NCBI GenBank assembly: GCA_009192285.1
Contig: CM018608.1
Coordinates: forward strand, 1,258,201 to 1,322,200
From: Morchella semilibera
Taxonomy: Eukaryota; Ascomycota; Pezizomycetes; Pezizales; Morchellaceae
DNA length: 64,000 bases
Direction: 5' to 3'
Both the position numbers and the translations under genes were made by a program. The notes beneath the pieces were generated by a model. That model saw only the letters and a list, made by a program, of their open reading frames with translations, searched no databases and was not told the origin of the DNA. Of the stretch, positions 37,669 to 49,300 are shown in pieces (position 1 is the stretch's first letter; each line of letters starts with the position of its first letter).

Positions 37669-38259
37669 CTACTGCGGCTTCGGCCCCGCAACATCCAACC
37701 CCTCCAGCCCCTGCATCGGGTCGGTCCCGCCGCCGCCGCCGCCGCCGCCACCGGCCATCGCATCCTCCTTCGCGTTCTTGGCCGCCAACCGGTCCTCCTC
37801 ACTCACCTCGTGCTTCTCCAACCAACTCTCCTAACCACCACCACCACTATTAGCCTTTACTCCCCCCAAACGCACAAACGCACAAACATACCTGCTCCCA
37901 AACCGCCGTCCTACTCCCCAAGACAACGCCCTCCTTCGCCGGCTTCGCCATCGCCACGTTGAGCACGCGCCCGGCCAGCTGCGCCTGGTCCATGTTATCG
38001 ATTGCGGCGGCGGCGTCGGCGGGCTCCTCGAACTCGACATATCCGAAGCCGCGGTGCGGGTCCGTGCTGCGCTCGTCGCGCGGGAGCTGCACCGTGCTGA
38101 TTGCGCCGAAGGGGAGGAAGGCCGCGTGTAGGACTGGCGCCGTTATCGATGGGTCGAGGCCGCCTGATGGGGGGGGTTAGTTTAGTTGGCTGCGGACATG
38201 GGGAGGGGAGGGGACGGACCGACGAAGATGGTGGATTTGAGGCGGGTGCTGTCTGACAT
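37669..38259 (-). CDS. RRM protein related to cyclophilin E N-terminus
   Basis: This is a single-RRM RNA-binding protein of 157 aa. The exons are 38259-38220, 38163-37892 and 37830-37669, in frame. RNP2 is IFVGGLD and RNP1 is RGFGYVEF, separated by LHAAFLPFGAISTVQLP. The segment EEPADAAAAIDNMDQAQLAG and the Ala-Lys-Pro that follows are close to the RRM of human cyclophilin E (PPIE), and so is the Trp-Leu-Glu-Lys segment after the domain. PPIE is a spliceosome-associated peptidyl-prolyl isomerase, but here there is no cyclophilin domain: the protein ends after a Gly run and a short tail, GLDVAGPKPQ, with a clean stop. A spliceosomal role is inferred from homology alone. The Gly8 run is encoded by a (GCC)n repeat on the plus strand. 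Confidence 0.85.
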
Positions 38260-38789
38260 GGTGGGCGTGGTGAGTGGTGAGTGAGTGAGAGCTGGAGATG
38301 GAGGTTGAGGTTGAGGTTGGGTTGGGTTGAGGTTGGTTAGGGACTTGGCGGGTGCGGGGCCGCTGGTGGGTGTGTATGCTGTGCAGGGGTGTTCCGTATA
38401 GACTCGGGGGGTATATATATTAAGCTAACTAATTCGATTACTGACGGTGATTCTAGGCGTAGGTTATTTATGGCTTGCAATTGGCCTATAGAAAATAATA
38501 ATATATAATGGTTTATAAAACAACCGGGCCCAGTACCAATACCTGTGTTTTGTGGCATCCCGTTAACTCAGCTCTCTGACCAGAGCAAAATACTCAATTC
38601 ACAACCTTAAATTTACAAAACAACCAAAATACCATACTATCAAAGCAAAGACATTTATTCATCCATCATCCCGGGTATTAATCTGCCTATCCTACATATA
38701 GAAAAAAAAGAAAAAAAACCAAATGCACGCTATCTAAAGAAGTCCGCCCACAGCAAATACTCATATTATATATATATAATATATATATA
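38260..38789. other. Spacer between two minus-strand genes
   Basis: It holds the RRM gene promoter (with a GGTTGA-type repeat at about 38303-38337) and the AT-rich 3' end of the FAD oxidoreductase gene, with a (TA)n tract near 38766-38790. No gene is seen. Confidence 0.6.
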
Positions 38790-40773
38790 TCACAGCTCCT
38801 TCTTCCTCCCCCTCTTTGGAGCCCTCCCCCCACCGCCACCACCACCTCCCAACACCGCCTCCAACACCAAAATCAGCAAGTGCACAAACCTGAGCACAAC
38901 CCTCAGCAGCACCTCCACCAGTCCCTTCGGCGGCGGCCTCTCCCCGCCCACCCTACTCGCATCGCGCACCTCGAACGGCACCTCCGCGCCCAAGCTCCCC
39001 GTCGCCGCCCGCAGCCCCGACGTGAACCCGTCCTCGTGGAACCCGTACCCCGTCCACGCGCCCGCGAACGTGATGCCGCGCCGGTTCTGGATCTCGTGCA
39101 GACGCCGCTGCGCGGCGACGGCCTCGGGGGTGTACAGCGGGTGCGCGTACTCGTAGGTGCCCTGGACGGTGGCCGGGTCGGGCGGGAACGGCGGGTTGAG
39201 GGTCACCAGGACGTCACCGAAGCGCTGCTGAGGGATGTATTGGAGGATATTCATGTTGTAGGTCAATGAGACCTGGTCGATGTTTTGCGAGGTGGGGGTC
39301 GAGGTGGTGATATAGTTGCATGCGGCCCATGTGGAGGGACGTACGGGCATGAGCTGTGGGGGTGAATTGTAGGTGTTAATATGGGAGTGTGTAGCAACGA
39401 GGGTTTTGTAGTGTAATGGATAGCACACGGGATTTTGATTCCCGTAATCTGGGTTCGATCCCCAGCAAGACCTTTTCATCTCTTTCCTTTCCAGCGAGAG
39501 GGGGTGGTTGCGTGGGTCACAGAACTTTTTCTTACTAAAAAAATAAACACATACCTTTTTATCGCCATGCAGCACCGCCGTGTTCGTGCTCGTGCGGAAT
39601 TCACTCAGAATCTCCCTCTCGAGCTCTGTCGCGCCTTCCCCGAGAAGTCGTAGTGCCTGATCGCCGTGAGTTGCCAGGATTACATGGTCGTACTCATACT
39701 CGAACTCGACGCTCCCGCGCTTCGCCGACACACGCACAGACGATGATCCTCCGTCCGGGCTCGACCGCACCGACGTCACGGGCATGCACAGGTGGATCTG
39801 GTGCGCCGGCACCGCTCGCGTTACGGCCTCGACGTAGTTCTTTGCCCCACCCTTGACCGTGAGCCACTGGGGGCGAGAGGAGACGATATTGAGGAGGTGG
39901 TGATTCCACCTACACCCATATCTACTTGTTAGCCAATACCACCACCACACACACTCTCTCTCTACATACACATTCCACTCAATGCAATGCAGGGGACAGG
40001 GAAAAGGCCTTACATGAAGCGCACCAGCATCACTGCCGGAAACTCCAACGCGCATTTATCCGGGCTGGTGCTCCAGAGTGCGGCCGTCAATGGGATGAGG
40101 TAGTCGTCGCGGAACGCCTGCGAGTATCCCTCGCGGTCCAGGAAGGCGCCGAGAGTCTCCTCCTCCTTCTTCCCCTTCTTGCCAGAGTCACCACCCTCGC
40201 TCTCGCTCTCGAGGAGGAGGTCGAGTGCAAAGGTGTTGAAGCGGATGATGTCAAAGAGCATGCGCCACATGCTGGGGCGGAAGATGTTTGTGCGCTGGGC
40301 AAAGACGGAGGAGAGGCTTGCGCCGGACCATTCGAAGGCGCCGAGGTTGCGTGTCACGCCAAAGCTCATTTGTGTGGGGATCGTGGGGATGCGGAGGTGC
40401 GAGAGGAAGGAGAGGAAGTTTGCTGGGGAGAAGAGAATCCAGGGTTAGCTTTTTTGGGCTCTTTTTTTTTTTTTTTACAACCTTTTTATATTGATATCAA
40501 TGGCAATGGTAGAGACGAACGGTAGGTGGACTTGTTCATGGCAATGAAGCCTGTATCTACGGCTATGACCTCGGAGCCATGCTTGTACGTGACGGTGTGC
40601 GTGTGCCCGCCGAGATAGTCGGCGGCCTCGAAGAGGTGCACTTCGTGCGTACGCTTTGTGGGGTCGTGGGTGAGTGCCCACAGGGCGGCGAGGCCACTGA
40701 CACCGCTGCCAATTATGGCTACCTTTGGGAGCGGCGGTGGGTGCTCGATGATGGGGTGGGGGGTGTGGTCCAT
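38790..40773 (-). CDS. FAD-dependent oxidoreductase (amine-oxidase superfamily)
   Basis: A flavoprotein of the NAD/FAD-binding amine-oxidase-like group. The substrate cannot be predicted. Exons 40773-40521, 40422-40014, 39909-39555 and 39353-38790 join in frame for 526 aa. The N-terminal Rossmann motif is VAIIGSGVSGLAALW, followed by HLFEAADYLGGHTHT, where the Glu binds the FAD ribose. DTGFIAMNKSTYPNF, QWLTVKGGAKNYVEAVTRAV and the FAD-contacting FAGAWTGYGFHEDGFTSGL are conserved in the family of predicted FAD proteins that often adjoin cyclopropane-fatty-acid synthase-like genes in bacteria and fungi. No such partner gene lies here. The C-terminus has a hydrophobic helix (LLRVVLRFVHLLILVLEAVL) and a basic end, which suggests membrane attachment. 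The third intron (39354-39554) carries a tRNA gene on the other strand. Confidence 0.88.
39402..39473 (+). tRNA. tRNA-Gln (anticodon UUG)
   Basis: The acceptor stem GGTTTTG pairs with CAAGACC, with one G-U pair. The D arm is GTGT/GCAC. The anticodon stem CGGGA/TCCCG has the loop TTTTGAT, giving anticodon TTG. The variable region is TAAT and the T arm is CTGGG TTCGATC CCCAG. The 72-nt gene includes discriminator base T, has no intron, and is followed by TTTT, a Pol III stop. It lies inside an intron of the FAD oxidoreductase gene, which is on the opposite strand. Confidence 0.95.
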
Positions 40774-43530
40774 TGCGAGGTGAGTATCAGGTATGAGTAT
40801 ATATATGTAGTTACAGCTACGGATGAGAAGATGAGATAAAGAGAGGTAAGAGGAAGAATAAGAAGCACTCAGTATCTCTACAGACAGACCACAAAAGAGA
40901 GAAGGAAAAGAAAGAGATGATAGAAACTACCACCGAGGGGGGTGGTGAGGTCTGTATATAAGAGAAGGTTGAGAATTAATTAATCCATCTGGCCGGCTGC
41001 TTCCCACCCTCTTCATCCTCTTCATCCTCTTCCTTCCCGGAATGAAAATTAAGCTAGGGCGGGCATCCAATATCTTATTTTCCACTACATGCTGCTGCTG
41101 CTGCCGCTGCTACCTCCATGCACTCTCTCGTAACTCTGCATTCCCTTTCCTTGATTGACCTGATCATGAGTCCCAGTCCAGTCCAGTGCAGTCCAGTCCA
41201 GTTCACCACATTTTGCGTTTGAGCTCGCACACACACATTTCTCACGATGCCAGGAATGAATGGGTGATTTTGTGGATCGTGAAACTTAGCTCCCCCCCCT
41301 CTTTTTAAAGCACGCACGGGCCACCCTGCAGGTACGGTTTCTTCCCCATCGTCATTTTTTTTTTATTTTTTTTTATTTATTCTCCCCTTTTGTTTCCTTT
41401 TTCGCTTTTGGGGGAAGCATTCTTGACGGTGGATATAAACAAACAAACCGGTGCGCGCGTGAAAGGAGTGTGTATGTATGTGTATGTGTTCCGCCCTCCC
41501 TCTCTCCTCTGCCTGTAGGCACACACACACACAACATACGCACGAAGCAAAAAGTTTTTTTAGGCTATGTACGAACGTACCTACTGTGCCCTACCTACAC
41601 CTAATTGTACTTGTACAGCTGCAAACCGTGATTGGGGAAAAAGACGTGGTGGGAAAGCCAGGGTTGTATTCTCGCGGTGCATCCCGTTGATACACCTACC
41701 TAGTTACCTCTGCCAGGTAGAAAGAAGGCTGTCGAAGAAGAAGGAGGTGGTGGTGGTGGTGGAGGTGGAGGTGGAGATAACGTTGACCTCGGGAGGCACA
41801 ACCCATTCCCCACATCCTTTCTACCCGTCTTCCTTCCTTCCTTGTGAAATGGCATCATACCATCCATCATCCATCATCCATCATCCATCATGGAACATCT
41901 TACCTGTAGGTACGCAGGTAATAAACAAAACATCAGCCAGTCAGGAAGTCAAAGGATAAACCCCCCCCATCCTCATCCTCCCTTCCTCTCTCCCCCCCAT
42001 CCGGGAAATCCACGCCCTGACGGCCTCCTCCTCCCCGGTTCTCGGATCAAAAATTCTGTGTGCATACCTAGGTACATGTAATTACATGTATCTACCTATC
42101 TGACAGCCAGCAGGCACGGTCCGTCCCCTACTCTACGAGTCTAGAGGTCCACTGGCACTGCCACTGCCAACCCTAAGTAATCACTCACTACCACTACATG
42201 TACTGTGAGCAACTACTCTATTCCACCAGCACAGCACGCCCAAAACCCGCCTAGTGAGCCCGTAATAATTATTCATTTTATTCATAAAAATACCAGCCTA
42301 CGAATTCCCTTCCCCCCTTCCTCCCTCCCCACCTCCCCTCCCCACCCTCCCCCTTCCTCACCCTCCCCTCCCCGGGTCCCTTCCTACTCTCTTGTCTGCT
42401 CCCCTCTGTTCCACACCCTTCCCACCCTCGACGCCAGCTCCCCCCCAACCAACGCCATGAAGCCCAAAGCGAATGGTCTTAGATCTCTATTTACATCCTT
42501 TTAACCTCAAAAAAAATAGCTGATCGTGAAAAGAAAAAAAAATGATAGAAAAAAAGAAAAGAAAGAAAAACTCCCCTACCAAAAGAAGGAAAAGAAAGAA
42601 AAAATTGAAATAAAATAAAATAAAAAAATGGTAAACCTGAATATAATCATCAAGGGCATCTCAGGGACAAAAAAAAAAAAAAAAGAAGGAAGAGAAAGAA
42701 AAAAAATACCAGATCCCCGAGCCCAACCAACTAGCCAAACAAACCTCTGAACATTTCCTCTAATTCCGGGATTTTTTTTATATCTCGATCGTGGTTCCTA
42801 TAAAAGAGTATGATGATGGGTGAAGAAGAGAAGAAAATGAAGGGGTAAAAAAAAAATATGGGAGAGATATTTCCAGAAGATGCCGAAGGGACACATCAGA
42901 TTTGCGCCATCATATCGCCCCGTAGAAATAAGCGATAAAGAAGAAGACCCACTAAGAGCATGCAATGTATCATACAAAAAGTTTGATTGCCGTACCCAAA
43001 GACTTCGAGAATGAAGAAAGAAAAATGGAAAGAAAAAACACCCCAATCGTCAACAATGCATCCTCTTTCCTTCATCAAAACAAAACTCGTTTTTCACTCA
43101 AGACACAGACAATGGTTCTCATAAAGGCGAGCAGTGGAAACTAGAACGACAAGGGGGAAAAAGGTAATTGCCAAAGTAAAGATACAAGAAATGAAGAAAG
43201 GGTAAAAGAAATGATCACTGAACTAGAACAACCACCAAAGTGCCAACTATACCCCAATAATGAGAAGAACCGGGCGATAACTGGATTAATTAAGTATCCT
43301 TCTGAGGCGGGTAAAAACACTTCACCATTGAGGGCGCTGTGTTGATTTCATACTTAAATCTCTCCCCTTACAAGGTGGATGATTTAATTATGGGGTTTGA
43401 ATGTGAGGAGGACGGTACTTCGCGTGACGATGGCATGGATGGATACGATGAATGTGAACTTCAATATTTTGGGAAAGGGATGGGAAGGCACCAATCCTTT
43501 ACAGCAGTATTTCTAGGGGATATGGTGTGT
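40774..43530. other. 2.7-kb spacer between FAD oxidoreductase and BET genes
   Basis: The start is the promoter side of the oxidoreductase gene. The middle contains pyrimidine tracts, a CATC repeat (41861-41890) and TACATGTA palindromes at about 42073, 42083 and 42198. From about 42500 to 43500 it is A-rich and probably includes the 3' UTR of the minus-strand BET gene. No gene is supported. Confidence 0.6.
41861..41890. repeat. (CATCCAT)-type microsatellite
   Basis: A tandem seven-base CATCCAT/ATCATCC pattern repeated about four times in non-coding DNA. Confidence 0.85.
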
Positions 43531-46301
43531 CTACTCCTCTTCGCTCTCTGACCCTGAGCTCTCATCGTCGTCGCTAGAATCACTATCCGCATTTTCAGGA
43601 GCAGCTACACAATTTATTAGTAATCTTTGTTTGTCACGTGTAATAACGTAGTAGGTACTAACCTTGAGCAGAAGGCAGGGGGTTGGGTTGTCAAAGTCGT
43701 GAAGCCTAGCCGTAAGGTCTTTGATCTTAGCCTCTTGTTCACTGGCTGACATGGGCTTGTTCTTCCGAGGCTTTGAGGGTGCCTTTGTCTTGGCCTTAGA
43801 TTCCTGGACTGGACGGGGTGGGGGCGGTGGCGGAACATATTTGGTTTCCATAGGTGGCGTATACTTTGAAACATAGACGTAAAGCTTGTACAAAGTTTGT
43901 GGGTCCAGTTCGTCGATATCAAGCTCAATTTCGTCATTTTGACCCTGAATTGTTATGTTAGCAAAATGGCCAGGTGTATGGCCGCACATATATATCTACC
44001 TTGTCAATCTCAGGCATATTTTGCCTTATCATATTGAGCGCATATGCCATCTTACCAGAAGGCAAGAAATTAATCCTCTCTGATAATTCCGTCTTTTGTT
44101 CCAGGGTAATGTAAGGTACATCCTTCTTGCTGCCAGACCTTTTAACCTTCTTTGCAGGTGGTGGTGGAGCTGTAGCCGTCGAGTTTTTTCTAGAGGGCCC
44201 GGCCTTTCCTTTTTTAGAAGATGATACCGGCGGCGTCTTCTTGTTTTGTCTCTTTAAAGAAGAAATCTGGTCCTTCATCATTTCCAGTTGCTGCTCCAAA
44301 GCCCTAATATCAGGCTGGTTTTCCTCCTCATCCCCGCTCATATCATCGTCATGTTCTTCAGGTGGCGGCGAGGCTGAGGCAGGAGAATGGCTACCCGGGT
44401 TCTCCCTGACATACTTGGCTCTATCAGCCCATTTTTCATCAAAGATGCCCTCGAGTCGTTTGCCCATCAAATGCACGGTTTGGTTCGGAGGATTAAATTT
44501 GTAGCAATTCCTAAACATCAAGCGTATATCCGCCTCAAAATCATTTCCAGTCTCGTACTGATTCGTTTTCAATTTAGACTGAATGGTGCCAAGATCCATG
44601 GGCTTCTTGATGATTTTGAAGTACTCGGGGATATTGAGGGCCACCGGGTCCACCGGGTGGTAGAATGGAAACGCATAGGGCTCATGGATTTTCTTCATAA
44701 GCTCTCTAATGACCATATCGCAGAACTTCAACTCGGAAGCATTCTTCTTGCGTCTAGGCTTCACGTCGGAATAAGGCAAATCTTTAGGGGCCGGTGGATG
44801 AATTTCCCTCTTTGGTCTGCCATCACCAGCTGTCGAGTCGCGACGAATTTGTGGAATACCAGATGGCTGGAGGCCAAAAGTTGGTGAAGCTGCTATAGGC
44901 GACTGCGCAACTGTTTTTGTCTCCTTCTTGACCTGAGAGGGTTTAGGAGCTTTCGCGGCAGACGACCGTGAAGATCCACCCTTCTTCTTGCTTGGCTTGG
45001 GAACAGTCTTTTCTACAACCTCAACAGCATTTGCCCCGGGGAATCCTTTCATATGCTTCTCCCAAGAGGCTTGCATGCTCTTCGACATGTCGGTAACGGG
45101 GTGCTCGTTACTGTTGAATAGGACACAATTTGAGAGAATCAAATCGAAATCATCCACGACTGCTCGCGGGGTCTTATACTCATTGTTTTGAAGCTTCTTC
45201 TCCATTGTTTGGAGATCCATAGGGTTCGTAACAATCTCATAATATGTGGGCACATTGAGTCTCTCAGCGTCAACTGGCATCGAGAAAGGCCGAGCATCTT
45301 TGGTCCGTCTAAGACTCCGGATAACACCGAGGGTGAATTTAACTTGCAACTGGGTTATTGGATCAGTTGAATAATATAGTGGCGCGTCAACTGAGGATGA
45401 TGAGATTTCCATCTCTTCTGTTTTTGCTCGTTTCAATGGGGGTCCCACATTGTCATCGTCCTCCCTCTCTCTTGAAGTCTTTACCGAAGGTGCATCAGCC
45501 ATCGCATGGTCAGCATGGCTCGACGGCTTTGATCGGTCGCTAGGAACCCCATTTGCTCGCCCAAGAACCTTTCCTACCTCCCCCGCACCCACCACATCAG
45601 TCCTGGTTGGCTCCTCTACCCTAGAGCCCCCTTCTACGTCCGGCCGCCCATTCCCGTGAAACGACATTGATGGAGCGCCGCCTGCTGGAGATGTTATATG
45701 TAAATCAGAAAGTTCCTGTGAGCTATCTGTTTGATGTAGTGGAGGAGTTGGGATTGGTGGCGATGGGGGTGCGTTTATTTTCTTCGCTGTACTATTGCCA
45801 TTCACTAACGGGTCGCGATCATCATTGGCGATGGGTTCATCCTTCGGCGAAGATGGGGCAAATTCTGGTAAAGAGGATGTAGTAGATTGCTTGACCGTTC
45901 TAAAGTAGCGGAAGGATAATGTAAATACAATGTTTTTTTTTTTCAGAAACATACAATGAAAGATAATGGAGATGAGATAAATAATATAAAAAAAAAAGGA
46001 TACAAGAGGAATTTCCACCAGAACACCAAATCTCAGAGCCACATTACCGTCACCTGAGACGCATCTCGAGGAGATGCGCGGCGAGATATGATGTCGGGAG
46101 GTGGAGGGCAGTGAGGGGACAGGGGAGAAGCGACAAACAGCAGACAGGAACAGGGCAAACTCACCCATGAACATCCAAGTCCATCGCCATCGTCCCCTGT
46201 GAGACAGCATTGTCTGCATCCGCCAAGGCGGGAGCAACCGTCTCAGTCTTTGGGTCGTGTGGATGGGTGCTAGCTGACAGCTGTGGACTCATTACTGCCA
46301 T
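43531..46301 (-). CDS. BDF1: BET double-bromodomain protein (Bdf1/Brd4 type)
   Basis: This chromatin reader binds acetylated histone tails and recruits TFIID or elongation factors. The exons are 46301-46165, 45899-44000, 43944-43659 and 43604-43531, in frame, for 798 aa. Bromodomain 1 lies around residues 240-340 (PTYYEIVTNPMDLQTMEKKL, with the acetyl-lysine Asn in NCVLFN). Bromodomain 2 lies around 440-545 (IPEYFKIIKKPMDLGTIQSK, Asn in NCYKFN). A coiled segment follows (EQQLEMMKDQISSLKRQN), then the ET domain across the third exon boundary (LEQKTELSERINFLPSGKMA, IELDIDELDPQTLYKLYVYV) and a Ser/Asp/Glu tail. The last intron has a textbook ACTAAT branch point. The N-terminus precedes a 265-nt intron, and a second ATG nine bases downstream could also be used. 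Confidence 0.95.
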
Positions 46302-49300
46302 AGAATACCCAAATGAACCAAGCACCTTGCTGAAGTAAGAGGGAAAGTAAATTCACCTTGACACCCACCAGAGGCGACAACTATGGATGGGGCGCGATAA
46401 AAAATCTAGATGTCAATGAGATTATTGAAGTAGCGGATGGCGATTACTAGCGATGATGGATGGTTGCCTATTAAAGGATGAAAGGGGGGGGGGGGGATGA
46501 TAGATGGGGTAAGGCTGGGCGGTGATGGTGTGAAGTACGGCTGATGGTTAAAGAAGTGATAGGTGACAGGGCACGAATGATAAATAGCGTGATAGTGTGG
46601 TTGAGAGGTTGATGTGGGTACAAGCGTGGATAGAATGGTGGTTACTGATAGTGTGGCTTCGTTGGCAGCAACGGTGGAAGGAGCCTCAAAGCGTCGTACA
46701 ATTAAAGGTTTGGGGCAGGAAGGCCTGCACTGTCCACGAGTAGTAAGCACCACACACACTTAAGTGGGGAGGAGGCAACCACGAGTGGGCCCTTTGTAGA
46801 AGCGGAGAGAATGGGCGGAAAAAAAAAAAAAAAAAAAGAGGGGTAGGGTAGTAGGGATATTATACTGGTGGGGGGGATGTGGTTAAGGAAGGCGAAGCAA
46901 ATGGTTGGGTGGGTTACCAATGTAATTGTGTGGTGGTGCGTTGACAACAACGGAGGAGAGAGAAAGAGAAGAGAGGAAGAGGGATCTGGCAGGGTAAGTG
47001 TGCTTTAAAGCTTGAGTATTTTTTAATGACTCAGCCTTCGCTTTTTTTTTTTGCTAGCCCGTCGCGCCACGCGTTATCCGATTTGGAATAGATTGTGTGC
47101 AACAAAAAATGAAAAAAAATGTTGCAAAAAACAAGGAGTCAGTGAAGATTAGATGATAAATCGATTTTGTTATCTGTGAATGATCCTTAAGGAAGTTATT
47201 TAATATTTTTTATATTTTTTTTGAGCCGCTTCCAATGCCTGCGGGCGCGTAGTGTTGGGTTTCGTGTTGCGATGGGGAGATAAGATGCAAATCTTCAGGA
47301 GGCTGCAAAATGGACAACAAAGTGTGAGAAGAGACTGCGTGGGAAAGTGCTTCCTTTTGTATTCGGCCCCACTGGCTGAGACGAGCAGACGATTAGGAGC
47401 GCCAAGGACATCTTGCATTTAAACCCTAGCCCCGCCGGGAAGGAGTTTTGTACAAGGGGGTAGCTATTGGTCGATTCCACTCACTCCTGCAGATAACTAC
47501 CCCATCATCACCACCACCACACTCCCCTTTTGTCCTTTTGTCTCTCCCCAACAGCAAACTGCATTTATATTAGAACACAGAATAGAAGAAACTGCTGTTA
47601 GTACTGAGAATACCTGTCTGTCTGAATCTTAGTAGGATCATTCATATGTGACTGGGCGACGAGTAATCAAGACACGTAACCCGTCTCCAGCTAGCCCACC
47701 GCTATGCGCCACCGCCACTAGCAAAGTCCATAGAGAAAGTATAGAAATATAAAACGCGCATCCGATCAACTCGTTAGAAACGAAAGAAACGATATCAAAA
47801 AGTTATCGAGTATTCTGTGTATTTGAGTGTACACCTCTCCGCAGTGTCTTCCGGTGGGGCGTGTTTGCGATGATACTTTGCTGCCGTAGCAGCCGCGACC
47901 GTGCGTTGATTCGTCTGCACACCGTGTCTGGACAGTCAAGCCTGTGGTTCAATAAAGCAACGAAAATGGATATGTGAATATTTTCGGTGTATGTTGGACG
48001 TTCAGAGTTGTGATATTGGTACTGCTGTTGACCTCATGTCCAAAATAACACGTAAGTTCCGACCGGAAGACATGGCCGAAGGGTAGTTGGCGTTCCATCA
48101 AAGTCCTAAAAACGACCCTAAAAGGGAGAAGGTGGAGGGGAGGGGAAGTCGTAATGGATTTCAGTAAACCAGGCAGCTGCCCCATCTCCGATTCCGGAAG
48201 AAACCAACATCTGACAAGCAGACGGCCCAGACAGATCAGATCTTAACAAGAGAGACGGGCGGGTTGGACTCCAACTCCATGGAGCCCGGGGGCCTTGAGG
48301 CGAAAGGAGACGGTTCGACCACCATGAACGTTGGAGAGGGGGGGGGGTGGCTAGAAAAAGAGCACAAGAGTGGGATTTCAAGATCCTGGTTTCGTGAGGG
48401 CGTAATAGCGTAATCCTTGTTGGCCCGTGATCTTCTGTGCCCGCAAATGGTGAACACAACATACCCGCTGAGCAGAATATTTCAAGCAGCAACAGAAATC
48501 CATCCGTTGCCGACCGTCAAGAGTGAATGGAGAAATTGACTCATGTGTAATCACTCGGTGCATATTTTACCACCACGGAAACATCAACTCGAGAGATGAG
48601 GGCGGCTAGAACTCATTTCATGCTTCTCAACGGAAATTTTACCCTTGTTACACTGAAGATGCAACCATTTCGCTTCCTTTGGCAGGTACTCTACTTTGGA
48701 ATGATGATGCTTTTCGGCATGTTGAAAATTTGACTGTCCAGGACGGCACATTATTCACCCGTCGCGCTTTTGTCCAAGCCACGGGCTATATTAATTACAA
48801 ACACCCGAATGTATCAATGCAATATCTTTACTACCGGCGGAGAAATATAGTAAATTCATACATATCGAGATTTCGGTTGGAGCCGAAATCGAGGAGTGCT
48901 CTCTTGGTACCAGTACCCAGAGTGAGACGATGTGCAGTAGGGAGATATGTACATGTATGTAGTTTCAAGTGGCTATAAACCTCTGTTCCTAAATAGATTT
49001 GTGGGGGGTTCCACCAGAAGCACTCATGTATAGATTTTATGATATTCTATATGCAGGCCCGGGTTATAAAGGGCCTACAACAAGTACATATACATGCACA
49101 TGTATGTATGTACCTTGAGTCGAAGTAGAATATTGGTTGTTTCCGGGCATATTTATTCTTATGGCGGCCTGTAGAGTACCCTACATACATGTACTCTACA
49201 ATAGAGTAGACCACTACGTAGGTACTTGTACATGTATGGCCAGCTCTATAACTACATATGTACATGTACATGTAGGTATATCGTCACCGGGTTGATCTAA

